From: Chromobacterium sp. IIBBL 290-4
GTDB lineage: Bacteria > Pseudomonadota > Gammaproteobacteria > Burkholderiales > Chromobacteriaceae
Assembly: GCF_024207115.1 (NCBI RefSeq)
Contig: NZ_CP100128.1
Span: forward strand, 3,720,001 to 3,784,000
Length of the DNA stretch: 64,000 nucleotides
Direction of reading: 5' to 3'
Part shown: positions 1 through 9,460 of the stretch, piece after piece
Position numbering within the stretch: position 1 is the first letter of the stretch
Layout of the letters: each line of letters opens with the position of its first letter
Notes under the pieces: generated by a model
Seen by the model: the letters and a program-made list of their open reading frames with translations, nothing else
What the model was told of the DNA's origin: nothing
Databases searched by the model: none
Position numbers and translations under genes: made by a program

Positions 1-1330
1 CGTAACCCAGCTCGGCCAAGCGCGCCTCCGGCGGCTGGTCGGCGATGTCCTGCCACATATCGGACAGCGGGTGTTCGGCGTGTTCGTCTGTGGGGAGAAT
101 GAACACCTGCTCGAAATGGCGGCTGACCTTGCCGCGGTGGACGGCCAGCGCCTGCAGGAAGGCTTCCCAGTCGGCAAAGCCCATGCTGGCGGCGATCTTG
201 CGCTGATTTTCCGCATCGGCGGGCAGGGTCTGGGTTTGCTGGTCGTCCAGATACTGCAGGCGATGCTCCAGCTTGCGCAGGAAGGCATAGCCATCCTGCA
301 GCTCCGCGGCCGCGAACGGCTCCAGCAGGCGCATCTGGCCTAGCCGGGTCAGGGTGGCGCGCGTGCCGCGCAGCTGCAGCGTCTTGTCCCGGCCGCCGCG
401 GATCAGCTGGAACACCTGGGCGATGAATTCGGCTTCGCGGATGCCGCCGGGACCGAGCTTGATATTGTCCGCCATGTCGCGGCGGGCGACTTCGCGGCGG
501 ATCTGCGCGTGCAGGTCGCGCATCGCGCCGTAGGCGTTGTAGTCCAGATATTTGCGATACACGAAGGGGCGCACCAGCTGGCCGAGGCCGTCGGCATCGC
601 CGGTCAGCGCCTTGGCCTTGATCCAGGCGTAGCGTTCCCATTCGCGGCCCTGGCTCAGCAGGTAGTTTTCCAGCGCGGCGAAGCTCATCACCAGCGGGCC
701 GGAGTCGCCATAGGGCCGCAGCCGCATGTCGACGCGGAATACCTGGCCGTCGGCGGTGAGATCGTTGAGCAGCGCGATCAGCCGCTTGCCGACCTGGGTG
801 AAGTACTCGTGATTGCTGATGCTTTTGCCGCCCTGGCCGGCGCCGTCGGTTTCGCCGCCTTCCGGGTAGATGAAGATCAGGTCGATGTCGGAGCTGACGT
901 TGAGTTCGCCGCCGCCCAGCTTGCCCATGCCGATGACGATCAGCTTCTGCTCCTCGCCGCTGTCTTCGCCTATCGGGCGGCCGTAATGCGCCAGCGAGGC
1001 GACGGCGCTGCTCAGCGCCTGGCGGACGGCGAATTCGGCGAACTGGCTGATGACGGAGACCACCTCGTCCAGCGGCGCCAGGCCTTCCAGATCGCGGCAG
1101 ATCAGTCTGGCCATCACCGCCTGGCGCAAGCGGCGGAGCGCTGGCGCCAGCAGCTCTTGGGTGGCCAGCGCGGGCCAATCGGCGAAGGCCTGCATCTCGT
1201 CTATGGAGAAGGGGCGGTCCAGTCCGGTCTGCAGCCTTTCGCCTTCTTCAGGGCGGGCGGCGAGCAAGCGGCGCAAATAGTTTGAAAACTCGCTGCTGCG
1301 GGCAATGGCAGCGCTATGGTTTGCTGGCAT
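1..1330 (-). CDS. glnE: Glutamine synthetase adenylyltransferase/deadenylylase, 5' part only
   Basis: The product adds AMP to, or removes it from, glutamine synthetase in response to PII, tuning nitrogen assimilation in the cytoplasm. About 443 residues are present; the gene runs off the left edge, so the C-terminal half is missing (family length about 900-1000). The visible part is the N-terminal adenylyl-removing domain. Its nucleotidyltransferase core reads GMGKLGGGELNVSSDIDLIF (encoded near 870-945), with the conserved GG and the DxD metal-binding aspartates. The ATG at 1330 opens MPANHSAAIARSSEF and is the natural start. The next gene diverges from it. Identification is firm; completeness cannot be judged. 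Confidence 0.93.
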   Translation of the reverse strand, partial: MPANHSAAIARSSEFSNYLRRLLAARPEEGERLQTGLDRPFSIDEMQAFADWPALATQELLAPALRRLRQAVMARLICRDLEGLAPLDEVVSVISQFAEFAVRQALSSAVASLAHYGRPIGEDSGEEQKLIVIGMGKLGGGELNVSSDIDLIFIYPEGGETDGAGQGGKSISNHEYFTQVGKRLIALLNDLTADGQVFRVDMRLRPYGDSGPLVMSFAALENYLLSQGREWERYAWIKAKALTGDADGLGQLVRPFVYRKYLDYNAYGAMRDLHAQIRREVARRDMADNIKLGPGGIREAEFIAQVFQLIRGGRDKTLQLRGTRATLTRLGQMRLLEPFAAAELQDGYAFLRKLEHRLQYLDDQQTQTLPADAENQRKIAASMGFADWEAFLQALAVHRGKVSRHFEQVFILPTDEHAEHPLSDMWQDIADQPPEARLAELGY

Positions 1331-1429
1331 AATAGCTCCGAACGGTTTGACGCGGCTGTCCTGAGGCCGCGCAGGGGGCGGCTGAGGCCGGTTTCATCGC
1401 CGTATTTTCCATCGTGTCATTGTAACGGT

Positions 1430-4400
1430 TTGCCTTCGTTGAAAAAGCCCCTGTCGCTGTTGTCGCATATCCATGTGCTGCGCGTTCTCAAGCGCGGTTT
1501 GCTGTTCTTGGCCGTCGTGGCCGGACTGACCGTCGTCTTGCTGTCCGCCGCCTTCGCCGGCTTCACTTTCTGGTTATTGCCCAATCTGGATCAGTATCGC
1601 CCTCGCCTGGAAAGCGAGCTGACCGCCGCGCTGGGGCATAAGGTCAGCATCGCGCGGCTGGCGGGACACTGGGAAGATGTGGGGCCGCAGTTCGATCTGC
1701 AGGGCGTCTCCATCGCCAACCCGGCGTCCGGGCAGGCGCTCACTTTGAGCGCGGTATCGATCCAGCCTTCGTGGACCTCGCTGCTGGCGTGGGAGCCGCG
1801 GCTGGTGGTTCGCGTGGAGGGCCCGGCGGTGGAGCTGCGGCGCACCGCCGACAATATTGTCCTCCTCAATGGTTTCGATATCAGCAGCGGGCCGTCTTCC
1901 GACAATGCCTTGGGCGATTGGCTGCTGAGACAGCCTGTTTTGGAAATCCGCAATGCCAGCCTGGGCTGGCAGGATGACAGGTTGGGTTTGCCGCGGCTGG
2001 ATTTGAAGCAGGGCCGGCTGTTGCTGGAGCGCGGCCTGCTGGGACACCGCCTGCAGTTGTCCGGCTTGCCTGCCGCCACGCTGGGCAAGGGCTTTGAGCT
2101 GAGCGCCAGTTGGCGGGGCGGCGGCATCCAGCATTGGCAGCAATGGTCGGGTTCGATCAAAGTGGCTTTGAATGGTGCGCGGGCGGACGTCTGGTCGCGC
2201 TATCTGCGTCAAATGGGCGCCCTGCGCAGCGGCGAAGGCGACGGCACGCTCGAGATGTCTTTTGCCGATGGCGCGGTGCGCAGCTTGTCCGCCGATGTCA
2301 ATGTCCGCAATGCCGCGTACACCCCGCCCAGCTCGCGCGAGCTGGTTTTGCCGCAATTGCAGGGCAAGCTGCAGTTGGACCGGGAGTCTGATGGCTCCTA
2401 CCGCATCGCCGCCAGCGATCTGACGCTGGCCAGCGTGACGGGCTTGGCTTTCGACAAGTCGTCGATCAAGGGGCGATGGCTGCCCGGCGCGAAAGGCGAG
2501 GGCGAGCTGACCTTGGACAATGTCGATGTCGGCCATCTGACGCCTTTCATCCATGCCTTGGGCGTGGACGCCAATCCCTTGTTCGCGCGCTTTTCTCCGC
2601 AGGGCGAATTGCATCAGGTGACGCTGTCCTGGAAAGGGCCGGCGGAGTCGCCGCGAAGCTACCAGCTGGCCTCCCGTTTCCATCAGCTGGGCTGGCAGCC
2701 TTTCGATGATCTGCCCGGCGTTTCCGGCGTCAGCGGCAGCATCGCCTTCAGCGAAGCCGGCGGCAGCCTGAAGCTGGACAGCGGCAAGGGCGAGGTGGTG
2801 TATCCGGCGGTGTTCGCGCAGACCCTGGCATTCGATCATCTTGGCGCGGATGTGGCCTGGACGCAGGGGGGCAAGGGCCTGGAGATCGCCTTCAAGCGCG
2901 TGGATTTCTCCAACGCCGATTTGAACGGCAAGCTGGATGGCGTGTATCGCTATTCCGGCAGCGGCGCCGGCGCGGTGGATTTGAACGCCGCGGTCGACAG
3001 CGTCAAGGCGGAACGGGTGCCGGCCTATCTGCCGCATCAAGTCGGCGAGCACACCATGCGCTGGCTGCGGCAGGCGCTGCGCGATGGCCGAGCGAACAAT
3101 GTGAAAATGAAGCTGGCCGGCGATCTGGAGCAATTTCCTTTCGAGGGCGGCAAGGGCGGACTGTTTCAGGTCGAGGCCGATGTCGAGGGCGTGAGGCTGG
3201 CCTACCAGCCTGGCTGGCCGACCATAGACGATATCGACGCCAAACTGGTGTTCCACAATGAGACGATGCGGGTAGAGGGCAAGCGCGCCAGTACCCTGGG
3301 CGTGCCCTTGCGCAATGTGGTGGCCGAGATCGATAAGCTGGGCGCCGACGCGCCGCTGTTGACCATAGACGGCGGCGCCGACGACGAATTGGCCAGGATG
3401 CTGGATTTTACCGTCAAGAGTCCGGTGGATGGCTGGCTGGGCGGCTTCACCGGCGGCGTCAAGGCCGACGGCAAGGCGGCGCTGAAGCTGCATCTGGCGA
3501 TTCCGCTGGCCGGCGAGGAGCCGGTCAGGGTGAGGGGCGACATCGACTTCCGGCGCAACAAGCTGCAATTCATCCATTTGCCCCTGCCGGAGCTGGATCA
3601 GGCGCAGGGGCGCTTGACCTTCACCGAGCGCGGGGTGGACAGCAATGGCGTGAGCCTGCATGCCTTCGGCGGGCCTTTCCATCTGAGCGCGCATACCGGG
3701 GCTGACAAACGGATGCGTTTCGCCATCGCCGGAGACGCGGATATCCAGCCGGTGCTGCAGCGTTACGTGCCGCCGCTGGCTGCGCTGGCGACGGGACGGT
3801 CGCGCTTCCAGGGACAGTTCGTGATCAAGGACGGGCTGGAAAGCCTGCAATTGGGCTCCAGTCTGCAAGGCGTCGCTTTGCAAGCTCCAACGCCATTGGG
3901 CAAGGCGGCGGGCGCGGACATGCCGCTGCAGATTCTGCTCAAGCCCGCGCCGGCGAGGTTTGGCCAAGCCATGCGCCTGGATTTCGAATTGGGGCCGCAA
4001 CTGTCCGGCAAGCTGCGCTTGGGCGCGAACGGCGGCCTGGAAACGGGCGCGCTGGGCCTGGGCCGCGCGGCTGGGGAGTGGCCGGGCAACGGCATGGCGG
4101 TGAGGATCGCCCAGCCCAGCATCAAGCTGGACGAGTGGCTGGCGTGGCAGTCGGCTCTGCCGGCGCAAGGCGGCGATGCGATGCCGACGGTGCTGGCGGA
4201 GGTGGAAACGCCTTTGCTGCAGCTGGGCGGTTTCTCGCTGCATCAAGTCAGCGCCGCGCTCAATAACAGGCAGCAGGCCGATGCGTGGGCGCTTAAACTG
4301 AATTCGCGCGAAGCGGAAGGCGAGGGCAGTTATCAGGCGGCAGACGGCGGGCTGGTGCAGGCGAACCTGTCGCGGCTGGCGTTGAATTGGCCTTTGCAGG

Positions 4401-5272
4401 ATGGCAAGGGCGGGCTGGGCGAGGTCAAGATGAAAACCTTGCCGGCGATGAAGGTGAAGGTCGCCAATCTGTCGCTGCAGGGGCAGGCCATCGGCAAGCT
4501 GGAGATGACGGCGCGGCGCGACGGCGATCTGTGGCTGATGAATCCGCTGCGGCTGGATGCCGGCGACGGCGTGCTGACCGGCAGCATAAGGGCGGACGAC
4601 GCCGGGGCCGGCAATGTGGAGGCCAGTTTTCATTTGGATGTATCCAATGCCGGCAAATTGTTGGCTCGCCTCGGCCAGGGCGATGTGTTCCGCAATGGCC
4701 AGGGGCAGTTGTCCGGAAAACTGAGCTGGCCGGGCGAGCTGGGCGATTTGGACGCCGCCAAGCTGTCCGGCGATCTGGACCTGGATTTCCGCAACGGCCG
4801 CTTCGCCAAAGTGGATGTCGGCGCGGCGCGGCTGCTGGGGGTGCTCAGCTTGCAATCGCTGCCGCGGCGCATCCGCCTGGATTTCACCGATGTCTTCAGC
4901 GATGGCTTCGCTTTTGATACGCTGAAAGGCGAAGCCAGCGCCAAAAACGGCGTGTTCCGCTCGGATAGAGTGGAAATGAAGAGCCCGGCGGCGGAGGTGA
5001 CGATATCGGGCAGCGTGGATCTGGGCAAGGAGACCCAGTCGCTCAAGGTGCATGTGGTGCCGCATCTGGCGGAAAGCGTGGCCTTGGCGGCCGGCGCCGC
5101 GTTGTTGAATCCTGTGGTAGGCATCGCCACCTTGGCGGCGCAGAAAGTGCTGCAGGATCCCGTAGGCAAGATTCTGTCGCTGGACTATGCGGTCAGCGGC
5201 TCCTTGAAAGAGCCGCAAGTCGCCCGCATCAATGTTGGACCGCCGGTCAATATCAAGGGGAAGAAACCATGA
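1430..5272 (+). CDS. YhdP/AsmA-like large envelope protein
   Basis: A very large (about 1280 residues) inner-membrane-anchored protein of the YhdP family (DUF3971 plus AsmA-like C-terminal domain). In E. coli, YhdP, TamB and YdbH span the periplasm and move phospholipids to the outer membrane. One N-terminal transmembrane helix (VLKRGLLFLAVVAGLTVVLL) is followed by long beta-rich periplasmic sequence with many short hydrophobic/polar alternations; the C-terminal end (AVSGSLKEPQVARINVG) is typical. The frame is open from 1316, but an ATG there would overlap the divergent glnE start, so a TTG at 1430 (LPSLKKPLS) or 1439 is preferred; the start is uncertain because no strong ribosome site is seen. 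The stop overlaps the next ATG (ATGA). Confidence 0.85.
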   Translation: MPSLKKPLSLLSHIHVLRVLKRGLLFLAVVAGLTVVLLSAAFAGFTFWLLPNLDQYRPRLESELTAALGHKVSIARLAGHWEDVGPQFDLQGVSIANPASGQALTLSAVSIQPSWTSLLAWEPRLVVRVEGPAVELRRTADNIVLLNGFDISSGPSSDNALGDWLLRQPVLEIRNASLGWQDDRLGLPRLDLKQGRLLLERGLLGHRLQLSGLPAATLGKGFELSASWRGGGIQHWQQWSGSIKVALNGARADVWSRYLRQMGALRSGEGDGTLEMSFADGAVRSLSADVNVRNAAYTPPSSRELVLPQLQGKLQLDRESDGSYRIAASDLTLASVTGLAFDKSSIKGRWLPGAKGEGELTLDNVDVGHLTPFIHALGVDANPLFARFSPQGELHQVTLSWKGPAESPRSYQLASRFHQLGWQPFDDLPGVSGVSGSIAFSEAGGSLKLDSGKGEVVYPAVFAQTLAFDHLGADVAWTQGGKGLEIAFKRVDFSNADLNGKLDGVYRYSGSGAGAVDLNAAVDSVKAERVPAYLPHQVGEHTMRWLRQALRDGRANNVKMKLAGDLEQFPFEGGKGGLFQVEADVEGVRLAYQPGWPTIDDIDAKLVFHNETMRVEGKRASTLGVPLRNVVAEIDKLGADAPLLTIDGGADDELARMLDFTVKSPVDGWLGGFTGGVKADGKAALKLHLAIPLAGEEPVRVRGDIDFRRNKLQFIHLPLPELDQAQGRLTFTERGVDSNGVSLHAFGGPFHLSAHTGADKRMRFAIAGDADIQPVLQRYVPPLAALATGRSRFQGQFVIKDGLESLQLGSSLQGVALQAPTPLGKAAGADMPLQILLKPAPARFGQAMRLDFELGPQLSGKLRLGANGGLETGALGLGRAAGEWPGNGMAVRIAQPSIKLDEWLAWQSALPAQGGDAMPTVLAEVETPLLQLGGFSLHQVSAALNNRQQADAWALKLNSREAEGEGSYQAADGGLVQANLSRLALNWPLQDGKGGLGEVKMKTLPAMKVKVANLSLQGQAIGKLEMTARRDGDLWLMNPLRLDAGDGVLTGSIRADDAGAGNVEASFHLDVSNAGKLLARLGQGDVFRNGQGQLSGKLSWPGELGDLDAAKLSGDLDLDFRNGRFAKVDVGAARLLGVLSLQSLPRRIRLDFTDVFSDGFAFDTLKGEASAKNGVFRSDRVEMKSPAAEVTISGSVDLGKETQSLKVHVVPHLAESVALAAGAALLNPVVGIATLAAQKVLQDPVGKILSLDYAVSGSLKEPQVARINVGPPVNIKGKKP

Positions 5273-6078
5273 AGCAGAAGTTTGTCGCCGCCGCGGTGCA
5301 AATGGTGTCCGGCTGCGATGTGGACGCGAATCTGGCGCGCGCGGATCAATTGCTGGCCGAGGCGGCGCGGCATGGCGCGCAATTGGCGGCCTTGCCGGAA
5401 TATTTTTGCCTGATGGGCGCCAAGGATACCGACAAGGTCGCGGCGCGCGAAGCCTTCGGCAACGGCCCTATCCAGCAGGCGCTGGCCGATATGGCGCGTC
5501 GCCACAAACTCTGGCTGCTGGGCGGCACGGCGCCGCTGGCTGGGCCGGAACCGGATAAAGTGCTGAACAGCAGCCTGCTGTTCAGCCCGGCCGGAGAAGT
5601 GTGCGCCCGCTATGACAAAATCCACCTGTTCGGCTTCAGCGGCCAGGGCGAGAGTTATTGCGAGTCCAATACCATCACGCCGGGCGATACCCCCATCAAG
5701 GCGGAAACGCCTTTGGCCGACATCGCGCTGGGCATTTGCTACGATCTCCGCTTTCCTGAGCAGTTTCGCTTGCTGTCGCCCTTCGATCTGTTGATTTTGC
5801 CGGCGGCCTTTACCGCGACCACCGGCGAGGCCCACTGGGAGCCGCTGCTCAGAACGCGCGCGATCGAGAACCAATGCTATGTGCTGGCCACCGCGCAAGG
5901 CGGGCTGCATGAAAACGGCCGCCGCACCCACGGCCACTCCATGATCATCGATCCGTGGGGACGCATCGTCGCCGAGCTGCCGCAAGGCGAAGGCGTGATC
6001 ACGGCCGAAATCGACCCCGAACTCATACACTCAGTGCGAGACCGCCTGCCGGCGCTGTCGCACCGGGTCATACGCTGA
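5269..6078 (+). CDS. Carbon-nitrogen hydrolase (nitrilase superfamily, Nit1/omega-amidase-like)
   Basis: A 269-residue cytoplasmic amidase of the nitrilase superfamily. The catalytic triad is visible: E44 in [11 protein letters not shown]117 in YDKIHLFG and C157 in [12 protein letters not shown]. The close match to the Nit1-type motif context suggests deaminated-glutathione amidase or omega-amidase, which are metabolite-repair enzymes; the exact substrate is inferred. It is translationally coupled to the YhdP-like gene by a 4-bp ATGA overlap and followed after 7 bp by tldD, so the three probably form one transcript. Confidence 0.88.
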   Translation: MKQKFVAAAVQMVSGCDVDANLARADQLLAEAARHGAQLAALPEYFCLMGAKDTDKVAAREAFGNGPIQQALADMARRHKLWLLGGTAPLAGPEPDKVLNSSLLFSPAGEVCARYDKIHLFGFSGQGESYCESNTITPGDTPIKAETPLADIALGICYDLRFPEQFRLLSPFDLLILPAAFTATTGEAHWEPLLRTRAIENQCYVLATAQGGLHENGRRTHGHSMIIDPWGRIVAELPQGEGVITAEIDPELIHSVRDRLPALSHRVIR

Positions 6079-6085
6079 AAGAGAC

Positions 6086-7531
6086 ATGATGCAAGACGCC
6101 TTCACCATCGCAGATGACTTATTGCTCAAGCCTTATGGGCTGGACGAATCCGCCATCGAACAAACGCTGGCGCGGATGCGCCATCACGACATCGACTACG
6201 CCGATCTGTATTTCCAGTACACCCGCAATGAGGGCTGGCATCTGGAAGAGGGCATCGTCAAATCCGGCAGTTTCAGCATCGATCAGGGCGTAGGCGTGCG
6301 CGCCGTGGCGGGCGACAAGACCGCCTTCGCCTACTCGGACGCCATCGGCCAAGAGGCGCTGAACCATGCGGCCGACGCGGTGCGCGCCATCGGCCAGACC
6401 GGCGGCGACGGCAGCGTGGGCGCGGTGGAGACTCGAGTCGCCAAGCCGCTGTATCCGGCCATCGATCCCTGTCACAGCATGGAATCCGCCGCCAAGGTGG
6501 CGCTGCTGGAAAAGGTGGAGCGCCTGGCCAAGGCCATGGATCCGCGAGTGATTCAGGTGATGGCGGGCCTGGCCACCGAATACGACGTGGTCTACGTGGC
6601 GCGCCACGACGGCGTGCGCGCCGCCGATGTGCGCCCGCTGTCGCGGGTGTCGGTGATGGTGATCGCCGAGCAGAACGGCCGGCGCGAGCAAGGCTCCTCC
6701 GGCGGCGGCGGCCGATTCGATCTGAGCTATTTCGACGACGCCATGGTGGAGAAGTACACCCGCGAGGCGGTGAAGCAGGCGCTGACCAATCTGGAAGCGC
6801 GTCCTGCGCCGGCAGGCCAGATGACGGTGGTGTTGGGGCCGGGCTGGCCGGGCGTGCTGCTGCATGAGGCTATCGGCCATGGCCTGGAAGGCGACTTCAA
6901 CCGCAAAGGCACCTCGGCCTTCTCCGGCATGGTGGGCCAGCGAGTGGCGGCGCCGGGCGTGACCGTGGTGGACGACGGTGTGATGGAGGGCCGCCGCGGC
7001 GCGCTGGCCATCGACGACGAAGGCAATCCGACCCAGCGCACGGTGCTGATCGAGGACGGCATTCTCAAGGGCTATATGCAGGATGCGATGAACTCGCGGC
7101 TGATGCAGGTGGCCAGCACCGGCAATGGCCGGCGCGAGTCCTACGCCAGCATTCCGATGCCGCGGATGACCAACACCTATATGTTGGCCGGCCAGCATGA
7201 TCCGGGCGAGATCATCGCCTCGGTGAAGGATGGTTTGTACGCGGTGAATTTCGGCGGCGGCCAGGTGGACATCACCAATGGCAAATTCGTGTTTTCCGCT
7301 TCCGAAGCGTGGCGGATCGAGAATGGCAAGCTGACCTATCCGGTCAAGGGCGCCACGCTGATCGGCAGCGGTCCGGAAGTGCTGAACTATGTTTCCATGG
7401 TCGGCAATGATCTGGCGCTGGATCAGGGCGTGGGCGTCTGCGGCAAAGAAGGCCAGAGCGTGCCGGTAGGCGTGGGCCAGCCCACGCTGCGCATCGATGG
7501 CGGCCTGACGGTCGGCGGCACCGGCGGCTGA
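6086..7531 (+). CDS. tldD: Metalloprotease TldD
   Basis: TldD pairs with TldE (PmbA) to form a zinc metalloprotease that degrades unfolded peptides, processes microcin B17 and affects CcdA stability. The 481-residue length fits the family. The zinc motif HExxxH is at residues 260-265 ([11 protein letters not shown]), and the glycine-rich C-terminal region is intact. The start follows a purine-rich AAAGAGAC; ATG-ATG in tandem makes the precise start ambiguous by one codon. No tldE/pmbA is in the window, as is usual. Confidence 0.95.
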   Translation: MMQDAFTIADDLLLKPYGLDESAIEQTLARMRHHDIDYADLYFQYTRNEGWHLEEGIVKSGSFSIDQGVGVRAVAGDKTAFAYSDAIGQEALNHAADAVRAIGQTGGDGSVGAVETRVAKPLYPAIDPCHSMESAAKVALLEKVERLAKAMDPRVIQVMAGLATEYDVVYVARHDGVRAADVRPLSRVSVMVIAEQNGRREQGSSGGGGRFDLSYFDDAMVEKYTREAVKQALTNLEARPAPAGQMTVVLGPGWPGVLLHEAIGHGLEGDFNRKGTSAFSGMVGQRVAAPGVTVVDDGVMEGRRGALAIDDEGNPTQRTVLIEDGILKGYMQDAMNSRLMQVASTGNGRRESYASIPMPRMTNTYMLAGQHDPGEIIASVKDGLYAVNFGGGQVDITNGKFVFSASEAWRIENGKLTYPVKGATLIGSGPEVLNYVSMVGNDLALDQGVGVCGKEGQSVPVGVGQPTLRIDGGLTVGGTGG

Positions 7532-7542
7532 TCTGCGATTGG

Positions 7543-7564
7543 GGCCGGGCGTCGCCGCCCGGCC
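7543..7564. terminator. GC hairpin between convergent tldD and HisRS-like gene
   Basis: A perfect 9-bp stem, GGCCGGGCG / CGCCCGGCC, with the loop TCGC lies 11 bp after the tldD stop. No T-tract follows, so it may act as a Rho-assisted terminator or RNA 3' end rather than a classical intrinsic terminator. Confidence 0.4.
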
Positions 7565-7587
7565 TTGGCCATTCCCGCTACGCGGGT

Positions 7588-8236
7588 TCAATCAAGCGCA
7601 ATGCCTTGCGCCTCCAGGGCCAGCGCCAGGCGCTCCAGCCCGATGCCGAAACCCGCGCCTTCCCGATAAGGGCCGCCGCCGGCCAGTTGCTTTTGCGCGC
7701 CAAGCTCCGGCGCCCGCATCTCGAATCCCTCTCCGTCCAGGTAGTAGCTAAGCCCGCGCCGCGCGGCGCAGTCCAATTCATAGCGCAGTCCCAAACTGTC
7801 CAGAAAGCCGCGGCATATCGCTATGCTGCGCGCCAGGCCTTCTGACGGCGATGGGCTCAGGATTTCGAATCCCAGCTGGGTGAATTCCCGGTATCGTCCC
7901 GCTTGCGGCCGTTCATAACGGTAGCAGCGGGCGATGTAGAAGAAAGCGGCTTCGCGCCGGCCATCCAGAAACGTCTTGCATCGTTCCTGAAACAAGGCGG
8001 TGGCTTCCGGGATCAGGCAGCAGGGGCGGCCTTTCCGATCGGGGAAAGCCCACATTTGGTCGAGAATTTCGCTGCCGCCGGTTTTGGAGATGAAAGTGTC
8101 CTGGCTCCAAAGCGCGGGCAGGATGGCTTCTTCGGCCCCTGCGTCAATGAAGCCAGCTCCGGAACAGGTTCTCCAGCTTGCGGATAGTCGCGGCCTGCCG
8201 GCCAAGGATGATGCGGGTGCCTCGGATCATAGTCAT
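7588..8236 (-). pseudogene. Short HisRS-like (HisZ-type) class II synthetase paralogue, frameshifted near its start
   Basis: The protein resembles the catalytic core of histidyl-tRNA synthetase. The N-terminus IRGTRIILGRQAATIRKLEN matches the HisRS start; motif 2 is RYERPQAGRYREFTQLGFEI; the histidine-binding loop is RGLSYY (RGLDYY in HisRS); motif 3 is FGIGLERL. It lacks the HisRS insertion domain and the anticodon-binding domain, leaving only about 216 codons, so it is unlikely to charge tRNA alone. The ATG at 8236 has a strong AAGGAG site, but this frame stops after 30 codons; the homologous frame resumes with one extra base near 8155. The length of 649 nt (3n+1) agrees with a single insertion. 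An alternative TTG at 8205 would give a 205-residue product lacking the normal N-terminus. An IS lies just upstream. Confidence 0.65.
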
Positions 8237-8271
8237 GCAATTCTCCTTAAGAGTGCCATTTGTCGTGGGCA

Positions 8272-8279
8272 ATAAAAAA
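8272..8279. repeat. IS target-site duplication, left copy
   Basis: ATAAAAAA is repeated exactly at 9311-9318, on the outer side of both IS ends. An 8-bp duplication is the size known for the IS1595 family. The target was the T-tract of the upstream terminator (minus strand). Confidence 0.85.
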
Positions 8280-8302
8280 GGCTATGTCCCAATAATGTGT
8301 TG
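8280..8302. repeat. IS1595 left terminal inverted repeat
   Basis: It begins GGCTATGTCCCAATAATGTG. The transposase stop codon (TAG, minus strand) lies inside this repeat at 8282-8284. Confidence 0.85.
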
Positions 8303-9247
8303 CAAGGGACGACCCACTGCCTCCTGCAAGCAGTGGCAAGGCTGCATGGTTTGCTGATAGCGCTCCAGCATCCGTCGCCACCCCAGATAGTTTTCAAGGT
8401 ATTTGGTGGCAACCCCGTGGAATCGAGCCATCCAAAGCTTCAAGCGGCTATGGTAGGCATTCACATGCTGGATATGGAACGCCCCCTCGCGTACCCGCTG
8501 TCCCGTCTTGGCATGCACGACTCGATGGGTAATGCCATGCTGCCTGGCAAAGGTCGAGTACACCGCTGCGCCGTCCGAACACAGGATGGCGTCGCTATCC
8601 ACCAACGGGGCTAAAGCCGCTTCCACATGAGCGCCATTGAGCTTCTTCAACTTGAAGTCCGCTATATGTCCCTCTCGGTCCTGCACCACCATGATGGGAA
8701 TCTGATCCGGCCCGGTTCCCCGTGTTTGGCTGACGCCACCCCGCTGGCGCGGCGCGCGGGGGAGGCACCGCTGCCCTTTGAATGATTCCAGAATGAAGGT
8801 TTCATCTACTTCGACGATGCCTCGGGCTTGCGCCGCCAGATGGTCTGATGCGCGATGCAAGAAGCGATGCCGCCATAGGAAAGCCGTGTTCTTGCTGATG
8901 CCGCATGCACGAGCGGCTGCTCGCACGGTCAAGCCATCCTGCAGTGCTTGGGCGTAGCTCAGCCAGCGATCGGCCTTGCGCAATTTGGCTAATGGACTGC
9001 CCGACAAGGCATTGCAGGTCCGGTGGCACTGTTTGCAGCGATAACGCCGCAGGCCTCGGCTCCAGCCCCATAACGCCAACTGGTTGGCCTCGGCCTGGCA
9101 GTGTGGGCAAGCCGTCAGGTCAGGCAAGGCGTCCTGAATGGCGTCATGGTGAGTGGGATGTTTAAGCGCAGAAGACAGCAAGCTCCTCTGTTTGAGCGTG
9201 AGCTGATCCAGTTGGGCAAGAAAACGCTGAAAACTCTGGGCATCCAT
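8282..9247 (-). CDS. IS1595-family transposase (ISXO2-like DDE domain)
   Basis: A 321-residue transposase. The N-terminal zinc ribbon has CPHC (about residues 47-50) and CKQCHRTC (about 75-82). It is followed by a helix-turn-helix ([20 protein letters not shown]) and the ISXO2-like catalytic domain with the acidic residues in VDETF and CSDGAAVY, then [10 protein letters not shown], the N-containing third motif typical of the IS1595 family. ATG 9247 is the natural start. No frameshift or stop is seen, so it is probably active. Confidence 0.93.
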   Translation of the reverse strand: MDAQSFQRFLAQLDQLTLKQRSLLSSALKHPTHHDAIQDALPDLTACPHCQAEANQLALWGWSRGLRRYRCKQCHRTCNALSGSPLAKLRKADRWLSYAQALQDGLTVRAAARACGISKNTAFLWRHRFLHRASDHLAAQARGIVEVDETFILESFKGQRCLPRAPRQRGGVSQTRGTGPDQIPIMVVQDREGHIADFKLKKLNGAHVEAALAPLVDSDAILCSDGAAVYSTFARQHGITHRVVHAKTGQRVREGAFHIQHVNAYHSRLKLWMARFHGVATKYLENYLGWRRMLERYQQTMQPCHCLQEAVGRPLQHIIGT

Positions 9248-9287
9248 GGCGCGACTCCCGGTCTGCTACTGTATTCAGCATAGCTCC

Positions 9288-9310
9288 CAACACGGAATTG
9301 GGACATAGCC
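9288..9310. repeat. IS1595 right terminal inverted repeat
   Basis: Read on the minus strand it begins GGCTATGTCCCAATTCCGTG; the first 14 bases are identical to the left end. It is followed by the second ATAAAAAA copy at 9311-9318. Confidence 0.85.
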
Positions 9311-9335
9311 ATAAAAAAGGCGCCTTGCGGCGCCT
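9311..9335 (-). terminator. Intrinsic terminator acting as attenuator of the his-type leader
   Basis: On the minus strand the stem AGGCGCC / GGCGCCT with loop GCAA is followed by TTTTTTAT. It starts 24 bp after the stop codon of a small histidine-rich ORF. A second GGCGCC within the leader (9401-9406) can pair with either arm, and a further hairpin, GCTGATC / GATCAGC (9345-9363), covers the leader stop codon. These are the parts expected of a translation-coupled attenuator. Confidence 0.75.
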
Positions 9336-9358
9336 GTTTGGGTGGCTGATCAATGAGA

Positions 9359-9460
9359 TCAGCTATCGCATCCCTCTGTATCAATCGCCATGCCATCCGC
9401 GGCGCCAATTGGCCTGCCGTGGTGGTGATGGTGTCGAAGAGCGGAGAGGATTTCCATCAT
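9359..9460 (-). CDS. Histidine-rich leader peptide (attenuation)
   Basis: A 33-residue peptide, MMEILSALRHHHHHGRPIGA..., with five consecutive His codons at 9419-9433, then the stop at 9359-9361 inside a hairpin, then an intrinsic terminator. This matches the classical his-operon leader design, in which ribosome stalling at His codons during histidine shortage prevents terminator formation. A weak GGA precedes the tandem ATGs. Before the IS insertion the terminator would have lain about 35 nt upstream of the HisRS-like gene, the obvious regulated target. The reading frame is open further upstream (to 9553), but the ATGs at 9460/9457 give the expected leader. Confidence 0.65.
   Translation of the reverse strand: MMEILSALRHHHHHGRPIGAADGMAIDTEGCDS

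Larger units (their letters stand above)
8280..9310 (-). mobile_element. IS1595-family insertion sequence, complete
   Basis: A 1031-bp element bounded by imperfect terminal inverted repeats that share GGCTATGTCCCAAT and then GTGTTG, flanked by the 8-bp duplication ATAAAAAA. It carries one intact transposase gene. It sits between a leader/attenuator and the HisRS-like gene, all read in the same direction, so it separates that gene from its control region. The intact ends and exact duplication suggest a fairly recent insertion. Confidence 0.92.

Noticed and set aside
1574..5218. A 1214-codon open frame on the minus strand opposite the YhdP-like gene
   Set aside because: Long antisense frames are common in GC-rich genes; its translation is Arg/Gln/His-rich low-complexity and matches no family, while the plus frame is clearly YhdP-like.
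6119..7591. A 490-codon minus-strand frame opposite tldD
   Set aside because: It is the mirror of a well-conserved gene, with His/Ala-rich meaningless translation.
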